The notes under the pieces: generated by a model | Database searches by the model: none | What the model was told of the DNA's origin: nothing | Seen by the model: only the letters and a program-made list of their open reading frames with translations | From: Branchipolynoe longqiensis | Lineage: Eukaryota; Annelida; Polychaeta; Phyllodocida; Polynoidae | NCBI GenBank assembly: GCA_030323885.1 | Contig: CM059186.1 | Location: forward strand, 172,375,351 to 172,439,350 | Reading direction: 5' to 3' | DNA: 64,000 bases | Program-made: the position numbers and the translations under genes | In this document: one piece after another, positions 1 to 10,544 of the stretch | Numbering within the stretch: position 1 is the first letter of the stretch | How the letters are laid out: each line of letters begins with the position of its first letter

Positions 1-486
1 CACTCTCACTCTCTCATTCTCCTACCACGGCATGATGCAGAGCACACTCTCACTCTCTCATTCTCCTACCACGGCATGATGTAGAGCACACTCTCACTCT
101 CTCACTCTCCTACCACGGCGTGATGTAGAGCACACTCTCACTCTCTCTCACTCTCCTACCACGGCATGATGTAGAACACACTCTCACTCTCACATTCTCC
201 TACCACGTCATGATGTAGAGCACACTCTCACTCTCTCACTCTCCTACCACGGCGTGATGTAGAGCACACTCCCACTCTCTCACTCTCCTACCACGGCGTG
301 ATGTAGAGCACAATCTCACTCTCTCACTCTCCTACCACGGCGTGATATAGAGCACACTCTCACTCTCTCACTCTCCTACCACGGCGTGATGTAGATCACA
401 ATCTCACTCTCTCACTCTGCTACCACATCGTGATATAGAGCACACTCTCACTCTCTCAGTCTCCTACCACGGCGTGATGTTGAACT
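1..486. repeat. 44-bp minisatellite, about 11 units
   Basis: Tandem units contain the core CTACCACGGCGTGATGTAGA followed by CACTCTCACTCTCTC. The core recurs at positions 22, 66, 110, 156, 200 and 244, so the period is 44 bp with one 46-bp unit. Units differ at a few bases (CATGATG versus CGTGATG, ACACGG variants). The array is cut by the window start, so its true length is unknown. It grades into a CT-rich tract at about 486. No coding potential is seen. Confidence 0.9.
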
Positions 487-620
487 CTCTCTCACTCTCC
501 CTCCCCATCTCCCCCCTTTCCCTCCCCTCCCTCTCTCTCCCCCCTCCCCCCTCACCCCCCTCTCCCTCCTCTCCCCGACCCTCTCCCTCCCATCCTCTCT
601 CTCTCTCTATATATATATAT
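487..620. repeat. Polypyrimidine tract ending in (TA)n
   Basis: CCCTCC/CTCTCC low-complexity sequence runs directly out of the 44-bp minisatellite and ends in a short (AT)n at about 608-620. The next 200 bases are AT-rich and show no recognisable feature. Confidence 0.8.
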
Positions 621-816
621 GTTTTATTAAATTATTAATGACAAGATTCTGCCAGATATATATGACATAATCTTGTAATTTATCAAACAAACCAAAACAA
701 CCGTATTACCCAGAGATTTAAATGGTGATAAGATATATTTTAAAGTGTGCATTTGCATTGTGTTACTGTTGGTATTATGGTAACGGTGGTTCTTGGGTCC
801 CGAGTTGGCACTTCGG

Positions 817-1585
817 AGGGGGGGGGGGGGGAGATGGAGGGGGGTGGAGAGTGTGCGGGTGGGGAGGAGGGAGGGACAGAAGGGGGAGATGGAGATGGAG
901 GATAGGGAGATGAAGGAGAGGGAGATGGAGGGTGGGATATGGAGGAGGAGGAGATGGAGGAGAGAGAGATGGAGGGTGGGAGATGGAGGAGGAGGGGATG
1001 GAGGAGGGGGAGATTGAGGAGAGGGAGATGGAGGAGTAGGGAGATGGAGAGGTGGTGGGCGGGGAGGAGGGAGGGGCAGATGGAGGAGAGAGGGAGATGG
1101 AGGAGGGGGAGATGGGGGAGAGGGAGGGATGGAGGAGGGGGATGGAGAGTGTGTGGGCGGGGAGGAGGGAGGGGCAGATGGGGGAGAGGGAGAGGGAGGA
1201 GGGGGAGATGGGGGGAGGGAGGGAGGTGGAGGGTGGGGAGATGGAGAGTGTGTGGGCGGGGAGGAGGGAGGGGCAGATGGGGGAGAGGGAGATGGAGGGA
1301 GGAGGGGAGATGGAGGAGGAGGGAGATGGAGGAGAGGGGAGATGGAGAGTGTGTGGGCGGGGAGGAGGGAGGGGCAGATGGGGAGAGGAGATGAGGAGGG
1401 GGAGATGGAGGAGAGGGAGATGGAGGAGGAGGAGATGAAGGAGAGGGAGATGGAGGAGGAGGGGATGGAGATGGAGGGTGGGAGATGGAGGAGGAGGAGA
1501 TGGAGGAGGGGGAGATGGAGGAGAGGGAGATTGGGGAGGGGGAGATGGAGAGTGTGCGGGCGGGGAGGAGGGCGGGGCAAGGGTC
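817..1585. repeat. GGAGGAGATGGA-type purine-rich low-complexity block
   Basis: About 770 bp of GA-rich sequence is built from GGAGATGGAGGA words. A longer phrase, GGAGAGTGTGTGGGCGGGGA, recurs at least four times (near 845, 1144, 1243 and 1344, and once more near 1548). All six frames give long, compositionally absurd ORFs here (Glu/Gly/Trp/Arg-rich, or Ser/Pro/Leu-rich on the other strand), so none is called as a gene. Confidence 0.85.
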
Positions 1586-1639
1586 AGCCTTTGCATACAA
1601 CAAAGCGGTGTGAGTGCACACTGACCGCGGGTCACGGCA

Positions 1640-1977
1640 GGCACCCCCCCCCCCCCCCCCACCCCCGGGCCGACTCAGGTGAGACACTCACCTGGGGCCA
1701 CGGGAGCGCGGGGGCCGGGGGGCCGGGGGCTGGGGGAGTGGAGCCGGGGAAGGGTCGGGGTGGAGCCGGTGGCTGGTGGAGCCGGACTGGGGACGGGCCG
1801 GGGATGAATCGGGGACGGGCAGAGGTGGAGGCTGCGCAGGGGGGGGGGGGAGGGGGGCCGGGGACGGGCCTGGGTGGAGCCGTGGCCGGGGGGAGCCGGA
1901 CCAGGGACAGGCCGGGTATGAGCCGGGGATGAACCTGGGCCGGGGGGGGGGGGGCGGCGCCGGGACGGGGCCGGGGC
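1640..1977. repeat. GC-rich degenerate GGGACGGGCCGGGG repeats
   Basis: A C17-20 homopolymer is followed by degenerate repeats of GGGGACGGGCCGGG with G-runs. The same kind of sequence resumes at 2,476 on the other side of the TIR element. That element therefore appears to sit inside a formerly continuous GC-rich tract. Confidence 0.7.
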
Positions 1978-2485
1978 CGGTGTCGCAGTTTGAGCGCCCT
2001 GCCAGTTTGAGCGCCCTGCCACTGGTTGTATACTTTTTTTGTAAAATAGATTTAAAAGCTTTCATTGGATCGTTTAAAAATATCTTAATGCGTAATTGAA
2101 GAGGAAGATCTGAGGTATTTAATGTAACCTAAGAGCAATTTACTCTGAAAGTATTAAAACAGAGATAATAGTGAAAGTTGGGATATTCTGAGTGTCAGTG
2201 CCAGTGTTAGCCTTACCAGATCATGGCCTCAAAAACTATTTTCGCAAAATAAATTCAAGAACTTCCAATTGGCTGATAAAAAAAAGAGCTGAATGTGAAA
2301 TTGTAGAGAAAGATCTGAACTATTTAATAGAAACAAGAGAAATTTGCTTTCAAAGCACCACAAATCACAAATTACTGTGATAGTTAGGGTGGTTTTAATG
2401 TTGTCTCTCCGCGCATGCGCAGAAGCAACAGAAGGGCGCTCAAACTGGCAGGGCGCTCAAACTGCGACACCGGGCCGAGGCCGGG
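1968..2485. mobile_element. TIR-bounded element, about 0.5 kb, unclassified
   Basis: The left end reads CGGTGTCGCAGTTTGAGCGC then CCTGCCAGTTTGAGCGCCCT. The right end (2,428-2,475) is its reverse complement. The subterminal word CAGTTTGAGCGCCCTGC is present twice in tandem at each end. The interior (about 2,030-2,400) is AT-rich and carries no transposase ORF, so this looks like a non-autonomous DNA transposon (MITE). An NRF1-type GCGCATGCGC lies just inside the right end. Target duplications cannot be read because both flanks are low-complexity GC. Confidence 0.65.
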
Positions 2486-3140
2486 CCGGGGACAGGGCGG
2501 GGTGGAGCCGGGGACGGGGGGAAAGCGGGGTCGGGGACCCGCCGGGGCCGGGTCGGGCTGGGAACAGGCCGCCTTGTAACAATAGCCGTCGGGAACGGGA
2601 TACGGGGGCCGCAGCTTGTGAGGCGGGGACCGGCGGACCCTCGGGGTGGTGGGGAACTTAGGTCGGGCGGCCGGGCGGCGGATCCCCGGGGAGGAGGCCG
2701 GGGGAGGGGGGGGGGGGGGGAGGGGTAGAGGCGCGGAGGGCGGGTCAGGGGGGCTACGGGAGCCGGTGGGGGTCGCTCCCCTGAGTGACCCCCGAGGTCA
2801 GGGCGGCGGCGGCGTGGCGTGCTGAGAGTGTAGCGGGACAGTGGGTCGGGGCGAGCCGGTGTCACGTGTAGGAGTGGGCGAGGGGGAAGGGGAGGGGAGG
2901 GGGAGGGGAGGGGGAGGTGGAACGGAGGGGGGAGGGAAGGGGAAAGGAGAGGGAGGGAGGTGGTGTGGTGGATGTGCGTGGGTGGTGGTGGAGGAAGGGG
3001 TGGGGTGGGAAGTGGGGGAGGGGTGGTGAGGGGTGGTGGTGAAGGGGGAGGTGTGGTGGGGGGAAGGGGAGGGGGAGTGGGGGAAGGGTGGGGTGGGGGT
3101 GGGGATGTGATGGGGGAGGGTGGGGGAGAGGGTGGAGGGC
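2486..3140. repeat. GC-rich then GGTGGGGGA-rich low complexity
   Basis: From about 2,486 to 2,830 the sequence is CpG-rich. From about 2,870 to 3,140 it becomes GGGGGAGGGGTGG repeats. ORFs here are compositional artefacts. Nothing recognisable is seen from 3,140 to 3,470. Confidence 0.65.
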
Positions 3141-3469
3141 TTTGCTCACCTGTGAGGTGTCAGGCAGCGTGTGTCCGCCCAAACACTCACGCCGCTACGT
3201 GGAGAATGCGAACAAAGGATTGACAACTGATCGCACTGGGCTGGCACTGGAAGTGAGGTGAGGAGACAAAAACTGAACACACGAGTGCTTCTACCTGCTG
3301 CTCCGTTACTTTCCATGCAATAAAGCTAAATCATATAAAATTCTCCAGTGTGACTGACAATGTGGCGAGGGCATCCGTTAGTCACATGTCACATGCATGG
3401 GTAGAGTCAAGGAGGCATAGTTCAGAATAATAACAGGTATGTAATATTAATAACAATAATTCCCTTCTA

Positions 3470-3635
3470 TAACTTTATACTCGTATACTGCATTATACAT
3501 CCTATATATATGTGTGTATATTAAAATTAGGGGGATCACATGACCAAAACTGACAAAGAATTGGCCTCTGTGCGCACATAAAGAAGACATCAGTTATATG
3601 CTGTATAAGCCGTTATGCGAGTATAATAAGGCCGG
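3470..3635. repeat. Short inverted-repeat element with TATACTCGTATA ends
   Basis: The left arm has TTATACTCGTATACTGCATT near 3,476. The right arm near 3,600-3,627 has an imperfect inverse (GTATAAGCCGTTATGCGAGT). The motif (TTATACGAGTATA and variants) recurs beside (TA)n tracts near 4,706, 7,335, 39,515 and 59,405. This suggests a family of small AT-rich elements. Boundaries are approximate. Confidence 0.4.
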
Positions 3636-3730
3636 AAGCTTCCACCCATTCCTCAAGCTCCTCAGTCATTGGTTATAGGAGCCTAAACTACGTCATCTAC
3701 TGGTGCAGCCTACCATAACCTCAGGTCAGC

Positions 3731-3746
3731 CAGGTGGCGCCACCTG
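3731..3746. promoter_or_regulatory. 16-bp palindrome with CTCF-like core
   Basis: CAGGTGGCGCCACCTG is a perfect palindrome. Its CCAGGTGGCGCC half resembles the CTCF core. Related cores (GGTGGCGCCAC or GGTGGCACCACC) occur at 4,771, 7,446 and 11,701, each near AT-rich repeats. Binding is only inferred from the motif. Confidence 0.3.
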
Positions 3747-3784
3747 TCCGCTCACATGTCAAACAACCTGTAACCATACTCACT

Positions 3785-4560
3785 CTACTTACTTACTTAT
3801 GTCTACCGCCCAACTTTGGGCATAGGCCACGAACAAGGGCTCTCCAGTTATCCCGGTACTGGGCCATCTTCTCCAGCTGTCTCCATGTATGGCCAGACCT
3901 CTTCACATCTGCCTCCAGGTCATGGCGCCATCTGTTTCTTGGCCTGCCTCTCTTCCTTTTCCCCTATGGATTCCATGAGAGGGCATGTCTTGCGGTGTTG
4001 GATGCAGGCTTGCGAAGGGTATGGCCAACCCATCTCCAGCATCTCCTAAGGATCTCCTCCTCAACAGGCTGCTGTGCTGTTCGCTGCCACAGCTCCAGGT
4101 TACTGATGGTGTTTGGCCAGCGTACTCTTAGGATTCGTCTGAGACAGGTGTTGATAAAGGACTGGATTTTCTTCATGGTGGTGACCGTTGTTCTCCAAGT
4201 CTCTGCACCATACAGAAGAACAGGCTTTACCATGGAGCAAAATATCCTGATCTTGGTGTTCCTAGGCAGCTCCGAGGATCACCAGACATTCTTCAGCTGA
4301 TGGAAAGCTGCCCTTGCCTTTCCAATCCGAACCCTCACATCAGCATCTGTCCCTCCCAGCCTGTTGACCAACACTTCCAAGATAGGTGAAGCTTTCCACT
4401 TCCTCTACTGCTTCTCCCTCTAGTCTGATGGGGGCTGTGTTGTCATTGTTAATTTTGAGGATTTTGGTCTTCCCTTTGTGTATAGTGAGGCCAAGGCGTG
4501 CTGAGTGAGTTGCGATGATAGTGGTCTTCTCCTGCATTTGTTGCTGGGTGTGGGAACTCA
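3785..4560 (-). pseudogene. LINE-B: 3' part of a non-LTR retrotransposon reverse-transcriptase ORF, degenerate
   Basis: On the minus strand, translation gives the C-terminal third of a LINE reverse transcriptase. It contains LLYGAETWRTT, INTCLRRILRVRWPNTISN, WRWVGHTLRKP and, further on, GKRKRGRPRNRW and GLCPKVGR, a series typical of widespread animal LINEs. The upstream part has THSARLGLTIHKGKTKIL and VESFTYLGS. A frameshift lies near 4,350, and an in-frame TAG at about 3,964-3,966 interrupts the ORF after SWNP. The 3' end carries a (TAAG)n tail (read as CTTACTTACTTA on +), a normal end for a non-LTR element. It is 5'-truncated and dead. No Asp-Asp catalytic segment is retained. Confidence 0.85.
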
Positions 4561-4770
4561 CTCTACTGCTGAATTTAAACAAACTTAGGCTAGGGGTGTT
4601 AGTTCCTCTAGCCAGAACATATAATTCATACCCAATATCATGTCTTGGGCTTCTTAATTTATGTAGGTCACAATTTTGGATATGTGATGTATAACGCAAT
4701 ATACAAGTATAAAGATATGTAAGGGAACTATTATCATATTGTTATACTCCGTAAGACACATCACTGTACC

Positions 4771-4790
4771 GGTGGCACCACCTGCCGCCT
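4771..4790. promoter_or_regulatory. CTCF-like core motif
   Basis: GGTGGCACCACCTGCCGCC; its reverse complement, GGCGGCAGGTGGTGCC, resembles a CTCF core. Motif-level evidence only. The surrounding 4,560-5,040 contains AT-rich sequence and a (TA)n at about 4,890, with nothing else recognised. Confidence 0.2.
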
Positions 4791-5040
4791 CCTCACCTCC
4801 ACCAGATGTTGACAAGTGTCAGTTGCATCGGAGGATTTTATATGTATTGATATGTGTATATAATTATGAATATGCATATAACATATATATATTATATATA
4901 TATAGTAAACAGATATATGGAGTGGACTCAGTTGTTATTCGTGAATCATGCAAGGAGGCTTGCATCTAGTGCGAGGCCAGGTCCAACAAGCTGTTCGCTT
5001 TGTAGTTTGTGCATGCTCAACCTCTCCCCTGACAACATAA

Positions 5041-5828
5041 TACAGTATAACCCCGTTAAACCAAACTTGAAGGGACCATAGAAATTTGTTTGGATTAACC
5101 GATCATTGGTTTAACCGAGCTTTGACTTTGACTTTGACTTTGACTTTGACTTGGCTTTGGCAAAAACATTTGTTTGTTGTTGTTTTAAGTCCTATCAACA
5201 TCTAAGGTCATATCAGGACGGGTACCGAATTGTGACAGTGCGCAGTCATGGCGACTTTATAGTGCTGCCCCACTGGAAGACCAGGCCGCCAGCACCATGA
5301 CCTGATATCCCACTCAGTCACATTATCCTGACACTGAGCCAACCAGTCCTTGGCCTATCCTAATAATGCCGAGCATCAGGCTAAGAAGCAACAAGTATCA
5401 ATTTTTAAGTCATTGGTTTGACTCGAGCAGGGTTTGAACCCACAACCTACCAACACAGGAGACGGACGCTCTAACTCATTTGGCCATCCCGTCTGGTCTG
5501 GCAAAAACATTGGTGCAATAGGAATGGAGGGGCAGACGATCGGTTAATCCAAACTTTTGTCGGCGACCCGTCAATACTACCATTTATCATATAAAAAAAG
5601 TCCTAGATGACCTTAAAAGCACATGAAAGTTTGTTTTGGCTGTACCGGACGTGGCCTGGGGCCGACAATTTTGTTTGGATTAACCGATACTTTGGATTAA
5701 CCGAATTTGGTTTAACCAACTTTTTTTATATGATAAATGGTAGTAGTTTGCTGGGCCGCCGAAAAAAGTTTGGATTAACCGATAGTTTGGTTTAACCGAG
5801 CTTGGTTTAACGGGGTTGTACTGTAGTG
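5041..5828. mobile_element. Tigger/pogo-like MITE interrupted by a SINE
   Basis: The left end, CAGTATAACCCCGTTAAACC, and right end, GGTTTAACGGGGTTGTACTG, are inverted repeats flanked by TA on both sides, as expected for the Tc1/mariner-pogo group. Further inverted copies of TTTGGATTAACCGAT occur inside, and CCATTTATCATATAAAAAAA near 5,580 is mirrored near 5,722. No transposase is present. A SINE-B at 5,171-5,499 has inserted in it, so the MITE is older than that SINE insertion. Confidence 0.8.
5171..5499 (-). mobile_element. SINE-B, full length, with target-site duplication
   Basis: tRNA-derived SINE in reverse orientation. The tRNA-like head is at the right end (degenerate B box near 5,440-5,460; A-box region near 5,475). 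The body contains GATATCCCACTCAGTCACAT and CCAACCAGTCCTT. The tail at the left end is TTTGTTTGTTGTTG. GGCAAAAACATT flanks it on both sides (5,159-5,170 and 5,500-5,511), a clear 12-bp target-site duplication. This is the commonest SINE in the window, with at least 16 copies or fragments. Confidence 0.9.
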
Positions 5829-6400
5829 GGTTTTTTCAACTCAGAGAGCGGATCGAACAGGATGTTAGACAATGACATTTGAGCTGGCCTGACATTGGTC
5901 AATAAAATATGTAAGTTTGGATTAACGCCTTGACCTCGTCTCATCAGTATCGCAATTACGAAACATTGAAACCCACAGCATATCATCATCATCACCATCA
6001 TCATCGATCAGTCAGGATGTGTCTGTCCTATGATAAATATCCGTGATTGTTCATCGCTAGAATTCGGGACACTTCAGTCAGGTTTGTTTCTCGTGGGTCG
6101 TAGGTAATGAAGAAGGACCCCGGGTCTTTCTTCACCGCAGAACCATCTGGTGAATGGTTTGTGAAACCAGCCATTTTTCAAATCCATGTTGATATTCTGT
6201 TTAATTACATTAGCAATCATAACTGTTTGAGAAGTTTGACTTCACCCTCACCTGCTGAAGATCTCTCCCTAAGCCCTCAAACCTCAAGGACCCACTCGGT
6301 TTTATGGCGCTAACCACACTCGCCAGTTGCATGTCAAGGTTAAGAAGTGTAGCATTTCATGGGAGCTGTGCAGGGACTACCTAACCCCACCACACACCAC
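5829..6400. other. Unannotated interval
   Basis: No gene or clear repeat is recognised. A short ATCATCATCATCACC tract at about 5,984-6,006 resembles the ATG-repeat tail of LINE-A but has no LINE body attached. Confidence 0.5.
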
Positions 6401-6410
6401 TGACACAGCC

Positions 6411-6411
6411 C

Positions 6412-6440
<29 letters not shown>
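6411..6440. repeat. (TA)n microsatellite
   Basis: Pure TA dinucleotide run of about 30 bp. A second run lies at 6,713-6,740. Confidence 0.9.
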
Positions 6441-6442
<2 letters not shown>

Positions 6443-6789
6443 TCAGCTCACGAAAATGGGCCAATTGGTGGTTTATTTAAGATGTCAGCGTCACAATTCT
6501 TAAAGTGTAGTGCATTTCTTTGTTTTATATTAAATTATCCGAGAAACAAATAAGGTTGTTGTATTTTCTCTACCTTTACATTCAGGATAAATTTAAGGAC
6601 TTTCCAACATCTCTGTCAATGCTAAACTATAATTATACTGTTCAACGCCGACATCCAATGCTCGACGCCGACAACTTTTCCCAATTGACCTCTTTTCGTG
6701 ATCCTGACTGATATATATATATATGTATATATATATATTTAAATGAGACGGACACATGCGGAGAGTAAATGGGCTTTAACAAAATTAAA

Positions 6790-7030
6790 GTCCAGCTATA
6801 CATAATAATATACAACAATACATAACAATATATAATATTATATAACAATATCTAACAATACATAACAATACACAACAATATATAGCAATATATAACATTA
6901 TATACAATATATAACAATAAATAACAATACATAACAATATATAACAATATATATCTATACATAACAATGCATACCAATACATACCAATATATAAAAATAC
7001 ATAACAATACATAACAATATATAATAATAG
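6790..7030. repeat. ATAACAATAC-type AT-rich minisatellite
   Basis: About 24 degenerate copies of a 10-bp unit (ATAACAATAY) run from 6,790 to 7,030. The ORFs overlapping it on the minus strand (Tyr/Ile/Val/Cys-rich) come from the repeat. A (TA)n at 7,302-7,322 follows. From 7,030 to 8,250 no gene is recognised. Confidence 0.8.
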
Positions 7031-7445
7031 GTTAAATACCAACGTCAATGGACACACCCATATATATATACTTTGAAATACATGTAGCGAGTGAATAAAA
7101 AAGGCCATCCCCCGCCAAAACATGAGCGCCAGGGCGCCACCGTCGGCGCTCAGCGACGAATAATATAACAAATACCATTGGTGGAACCCAACCACCCTGT
7201 CTTAGCATAATAACAACATAGTACTTTATTTCCGCCCCTTTATACAAATATAAAACTTCGGATAATATTCTATCTCACTATATATAACTATCTATGGTGA
7301 TATATATATATATATATATATATGCTGTAAAAGAATTATACGAGTATATTAACCCAGAATTCTATACTATCCTAACACTCACGCACCAGTAATCGGGTGG
7401 TTGAGCCTTGGACTACTCATCACCTGCTCAGGCTTCAACTCCGAC

Positions 7446-7456
7446 GGTGGCGCCAC
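7446..7456. promoter_or_regulatory. GGTGGCGCCAC palindromic core
   Basis: Same core as at 3,733 and 11,701, again about 100 bp from TATACGAGTATA and a (TA)n tract. This supports a shared dispersed sequence. Function is unknown. Confidence 0.25.
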
Positions 7457-8254
7457 AGCTCGCCTGCTCACTATCCGACTCACTTAACGCCGGGAATATA
7501 TCTGTGGTAAGTAGATACGTTGTAGACTCACTGACAGGGGAGTTTAAATATTTGGACGCTCAGACTTCATTTGTGTCCATTGCATGAGTATTCCATATAT
7601 CTTACCAAAATACTCCTCCTATTCTATTATTAGACAAAATGAAAACACACATATTTGGTTGAGATCGATACCTCTGGCTGGGCAACAATTTAGCCTACCA
7701 TTTATTAGCTTGGTCAAAATTTCCAACGGGCGTGAGGATGATAGTTGTGCTTGTTCCAGCTCGGCAACGACTCGTGGTGGATTTGGCTGTCTGCGTGCAA
7801 ACCCAAGTCACCCAGGCTGCTGTAGCTCCAGCGGGACTGGGCAAAGGGTAGCATTAGCAGGGCGACACGCTACTGACACACCGTTAAATAATATTAATAT
7901 AATATACCTTAAATAGCACATAAATATCAACTGAATGCCACTTAGAATGGCTTGCCATAGAACACGTGGTCTAATATTGCTGACTGGATCATTCCTTGCC
8001 TAATGGGTTGGAGCTCAGATAACCCATCATGTGACGTCATACAGGGAAGGGATAGGTGGAATTGCATAGGGAATAAGGCAGAGTCAAAGGGGCTTCCAAT
8101 TCCCTATCATTCAAAGTATGCTTTGTGATCCTTTCTTTTGGAGAACAAAGTTACAGTGAACTGAATGTGAATAGCTGTTCTCTGTAATTAGTGACTCGGG
8201 AGTCTGAACACATTTCAGTTTTATTTCACAGAGATAGTTGACCCAAACTGCACA

Positions 8255-8575
8255 CCGGAATTAGTGGCTGAATCGGTAGAGCGCAGGCTTCATGTGTGGG
8301 AGATCGGGAGTTTGATTCCTGGTCGAGTGAAACCAATGACTTATAAATTAAATACTTGTCGCTTCCTAGCCTGGCGTTTGGCATTAGTAGGATAGGGTAG
8401 GGACTGGTTATCGCAGTGTCAGGATAATGTGACTGTGTGGGATATCGGGTTATGGTGCTGGTGGTCTGATTTCACTATAATGTTGGCACGAGTGCGCACT
8501 GTCACAAGTCGGTACTGATCCTGATATTACCTTAGATGTTGCCAGGACGTAAAACTCCGACAACCAACCAACCCA
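8255..8575 (+). mobile_element. SINE-B copy
   Basis: The tRNA-like head (GGCTGAATCGGTAGAGCGCA, then a diverged B box) is followed by the SINE-B body (GTGTCAGGATAATGTGACTG; TGCGCACTGTCACAAGTCGG) and tail ACCTTAGATGTTGCCAGGAC. It is nearly full length and moderately diverged. Confidence 0.85.
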
Positions 8576-8606
8576 AACTGTGAGCGTTCACTGTCCTACG
8601 TCAGTC

Positions 8607-8692
8607 TATCAGCTGAGGAGAGCTGTTAGAGCAGAATGACTGTAACATTCTATCAGCTGAGGAGAGCCGTTAGAGCAGAATGACGGTAATAT
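8607..8692. repeat. Two-copy 44-bp direct repeat
   Basis: CTATCAGCTGAGGAGAGC is followed by TGTTAGAGCAGAATGAC, and the whole unit is repeated once immediately downstream with two substitutions. Function is unknown. Confidence 0.85.
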
Positions 8693-8770
8693 TCACAGCA
8701 GGACCCTACAGAACCTCAGCTTTGAGCAAACCCTAAATATCTCCCAGAGAATAATTGTTTCAAAGATATT

Positions 8771-8949
8771 GTCGTGGGTGTGATGAAAATGGGAAATATT
8801 GCGCATAGAGCGGGACTCGAACCCACATCTCTTTGCATTCCGGGCCAGTGTGCTAACCATTACACCACCTAGGCTCCCTGATATCACCACACTACCCATG
8901 CCTACCTGTCTATGTGGTTACTTGCCTGAGAGGTCAGTGCAGACTACTA
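8771..8949 (-). mobile_element. SINE-A copy (tRNA-like module)
   Basis: On the minus strand a cloverleaf-like module carries an A box around GGTGTAATGGTTAGCAC and the B box GGTTCGAGTCC. About 70 bp of conserved sequence precedes the tRNA-like part (GCACTGACCTCTCAGGCAAG). The 3' end reads CCCATTTTCATCAC. The same 179-bp unit occurs at 48.3 kb and four times at 25.4-26.6 kb. It is called a SINE rather than a tRNA gene because the anticodon arm is mismatched and the copies are dispersed. Confidence 0.75.
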
Positions 8950-9173
8950 AAATATACAAAATACCGGACCAATATCCGTCAAGTTTGAGAGCGGAGGCGG
9001 TCCGGATTTCTGGACTTTCCGTTTTTCTGGAATCAGTCCAAGTAGATACTTAAAATATAACATAAACAATGAAAAGTAAAGAAGTAAATTGCATTTAACA
9101 TACAAAGTAACACACTTCTAAAGGTGTGTTTTATCTTTGTTAATCCACTTCAAATTCTTTAAATATATAATAC

Positions 9174-9416
9174 TGCAAATAGTTTTGCGCCTGTTTGGGC
9201 ATGTTCTTTCCGGTGTGAAACCTCTATTTGCTCCCCGAGAGAGTGCCGCTGGTAACTTGCAAAAGCCGGCAGCACTTCAACACTTTTGCAGGCAGCTTTC
9301 ATGAAATGTACAACCACACAAAACACCATACCGGCTCGGAGAGCAGCAGTCAAGTAATGAAAGCAGTCTTTGTCGCATCGTGACCGACAGCATGATGATG
9401 ATGTAAATGGCATAAT
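9174..9416 (+). pseudogene. LINE-A derivative, heavily deleted
   Basis: The first part (9,174-9,310, module X) matches sequences at 53.71-53.79 kb (-) and 36.84-36.99 kb (-), including CTTGCAAAAGCCGGCAGCAC and GGCAGCTTTCATGAAATGTA. The last part (about 9,335-9,416) is the LINE-A 3' end (CAGTCAAGTAATGAAAGCAG, then GCATGATGATGATG). Only about 25 bp of unrelated or diverged sequence separates them, so nearly the whole reverse-transcriptase region is missing. Confidence 0.75.
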
Positions 9417-9631
9417 GCAAAACTAGCCAGTTAAAAAAAATAGCCGGTTTTCTGGTAATTCTGGTTTCTGGAAGCTGGATAAAAGGTTCGATACCTGTAA
9501 AATAAATATTATTATATCATGACAAGTGTTAATAAAGTAAAATTGCACTGGCCATATTACCGTATCTTTAAATCCTTATGTTTGGATACACAACTTAAAA
9601 TACGTTTTTCTTCTTCAAATGTGTGAGCAGC

Positions 9632-9963
9632 AGTTGGTTGAATTTTGGAGTTTTAAGTCCTGGCAAAATCTAAGGTCATATCAGGATGGGTACTGACTTG
9701 TGACAGTGCGCACTCATGGCAACATTATAGCACTGCCTCACTAGGAAATCAGGCTACTGGCACCATGACCCGATATCCCACTCAGTCACATTATCCTGAC
9801 ACTGAGCTAACCAGTCCTTGCCATATACTATTAATGCCAAGCGCAAGGCTCAGAAGCGGCAAGTATCAATGCTATAAGTCATTGGTTTGACTCGACCGGG
9901 AAGTGAACTCCCGATCACCCGGACACAAGGCCCGCGCTCTACCAATTCAGCCACCACGCCTGG
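9632..9963 (-). mobile_element. SINE-B copy
   Basis: Full-length reverse copy: tail GGAGTTTTAAGTCCTGGCAA at the left, body CATGACCCGATATCCCACTC, and at the right the tRNA-like head with GAACTCCCGATCACC and CCACCACGCCTGGT. Confidence 0.9.
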
Positions 9964-10129
9964 TAATGAGTAGCAGTGGAGTGGTACCCTGATGAGTGAC
10001 AGTTGGAGGTGTGAATTGCTTAGGGTGTGAACTGAACGAGTTGCTCAATCTGAGCAACTCCCAGAATCCTTAGCTGTACTTAGCAGTTGCAGGTTTTCGG
10101 TTCCCCCCCCCCCTTTTTTTTTACGCTCC

Positions 10130-10440
10130 AAGGGGATCTGTGTCGGCGCCGACTGTATTTACACCCACTGCCACCAGGAGGTGTCGTCAGGACGCGGATC
10201 CGAGTCGCGCCGGAAGTCACCAGAGACACTTCCGGTGCTTTAATCATCGTCGTCAGATCGCGTCCCGCCACCGGAAGCTGTAGCGTCAATAGCGCGAAAG
10301 GCGCGCCGCGGCTCGGGGCGGAGGCGTTGTTCCGTGGATGCTGACGCGCCTTGCCACTAGGGGGCGTGGCTTTCGGGGTCACCTGGGGTCACTGCGCCAG
10401 GTCGCCGGTGATTCGAGACGCGCGGGTGAGTGGGTAGGGG
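10130..10440. promoter_or_regulatory. CpG-rich islet with ETS and CTCF-like sites
   Basis: About 300 CpG-dense bases sit in AT-rich surroundings. Three ETS/GABP-type words are present: CCGGAAGT at 10,210, ACTTCCGG at 10,228 and CCGGAAGC at 10,271. GCCACTAGGGGGCGT at 10,353-10,367 is close to the vertebrate CTCF consensus, and a weaker CCACCAGGAGGTG is at 10,171. This looks like a housekeeping-type promoter or insulator, but no coding exon was recognised on either side. Confidence 0.5.
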
Positions 10441-10544
10441 GAGCCACTTAGATGCAGGGGTGAGAACTGACGTGTTATCGATATGTTATTGCACTCTTTG
10501 GGGCAACGTAAAGACCGACTAAGTATAAGTTGACTCGGTCTATC

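Noticed and set aside
1..486. Telomeric repeat at the window start
   Set aside because: The unit is a 44-bp complex minisatellite, not TTAGGG-like, and the window edge is arbitrary.
627..1932. Pro/Ser/Leu and Gly/Glu/Arg-rich ORFs
   Set aside because: They overlap in several frames on both strands of GA-rich low complexity with no conserved motif.
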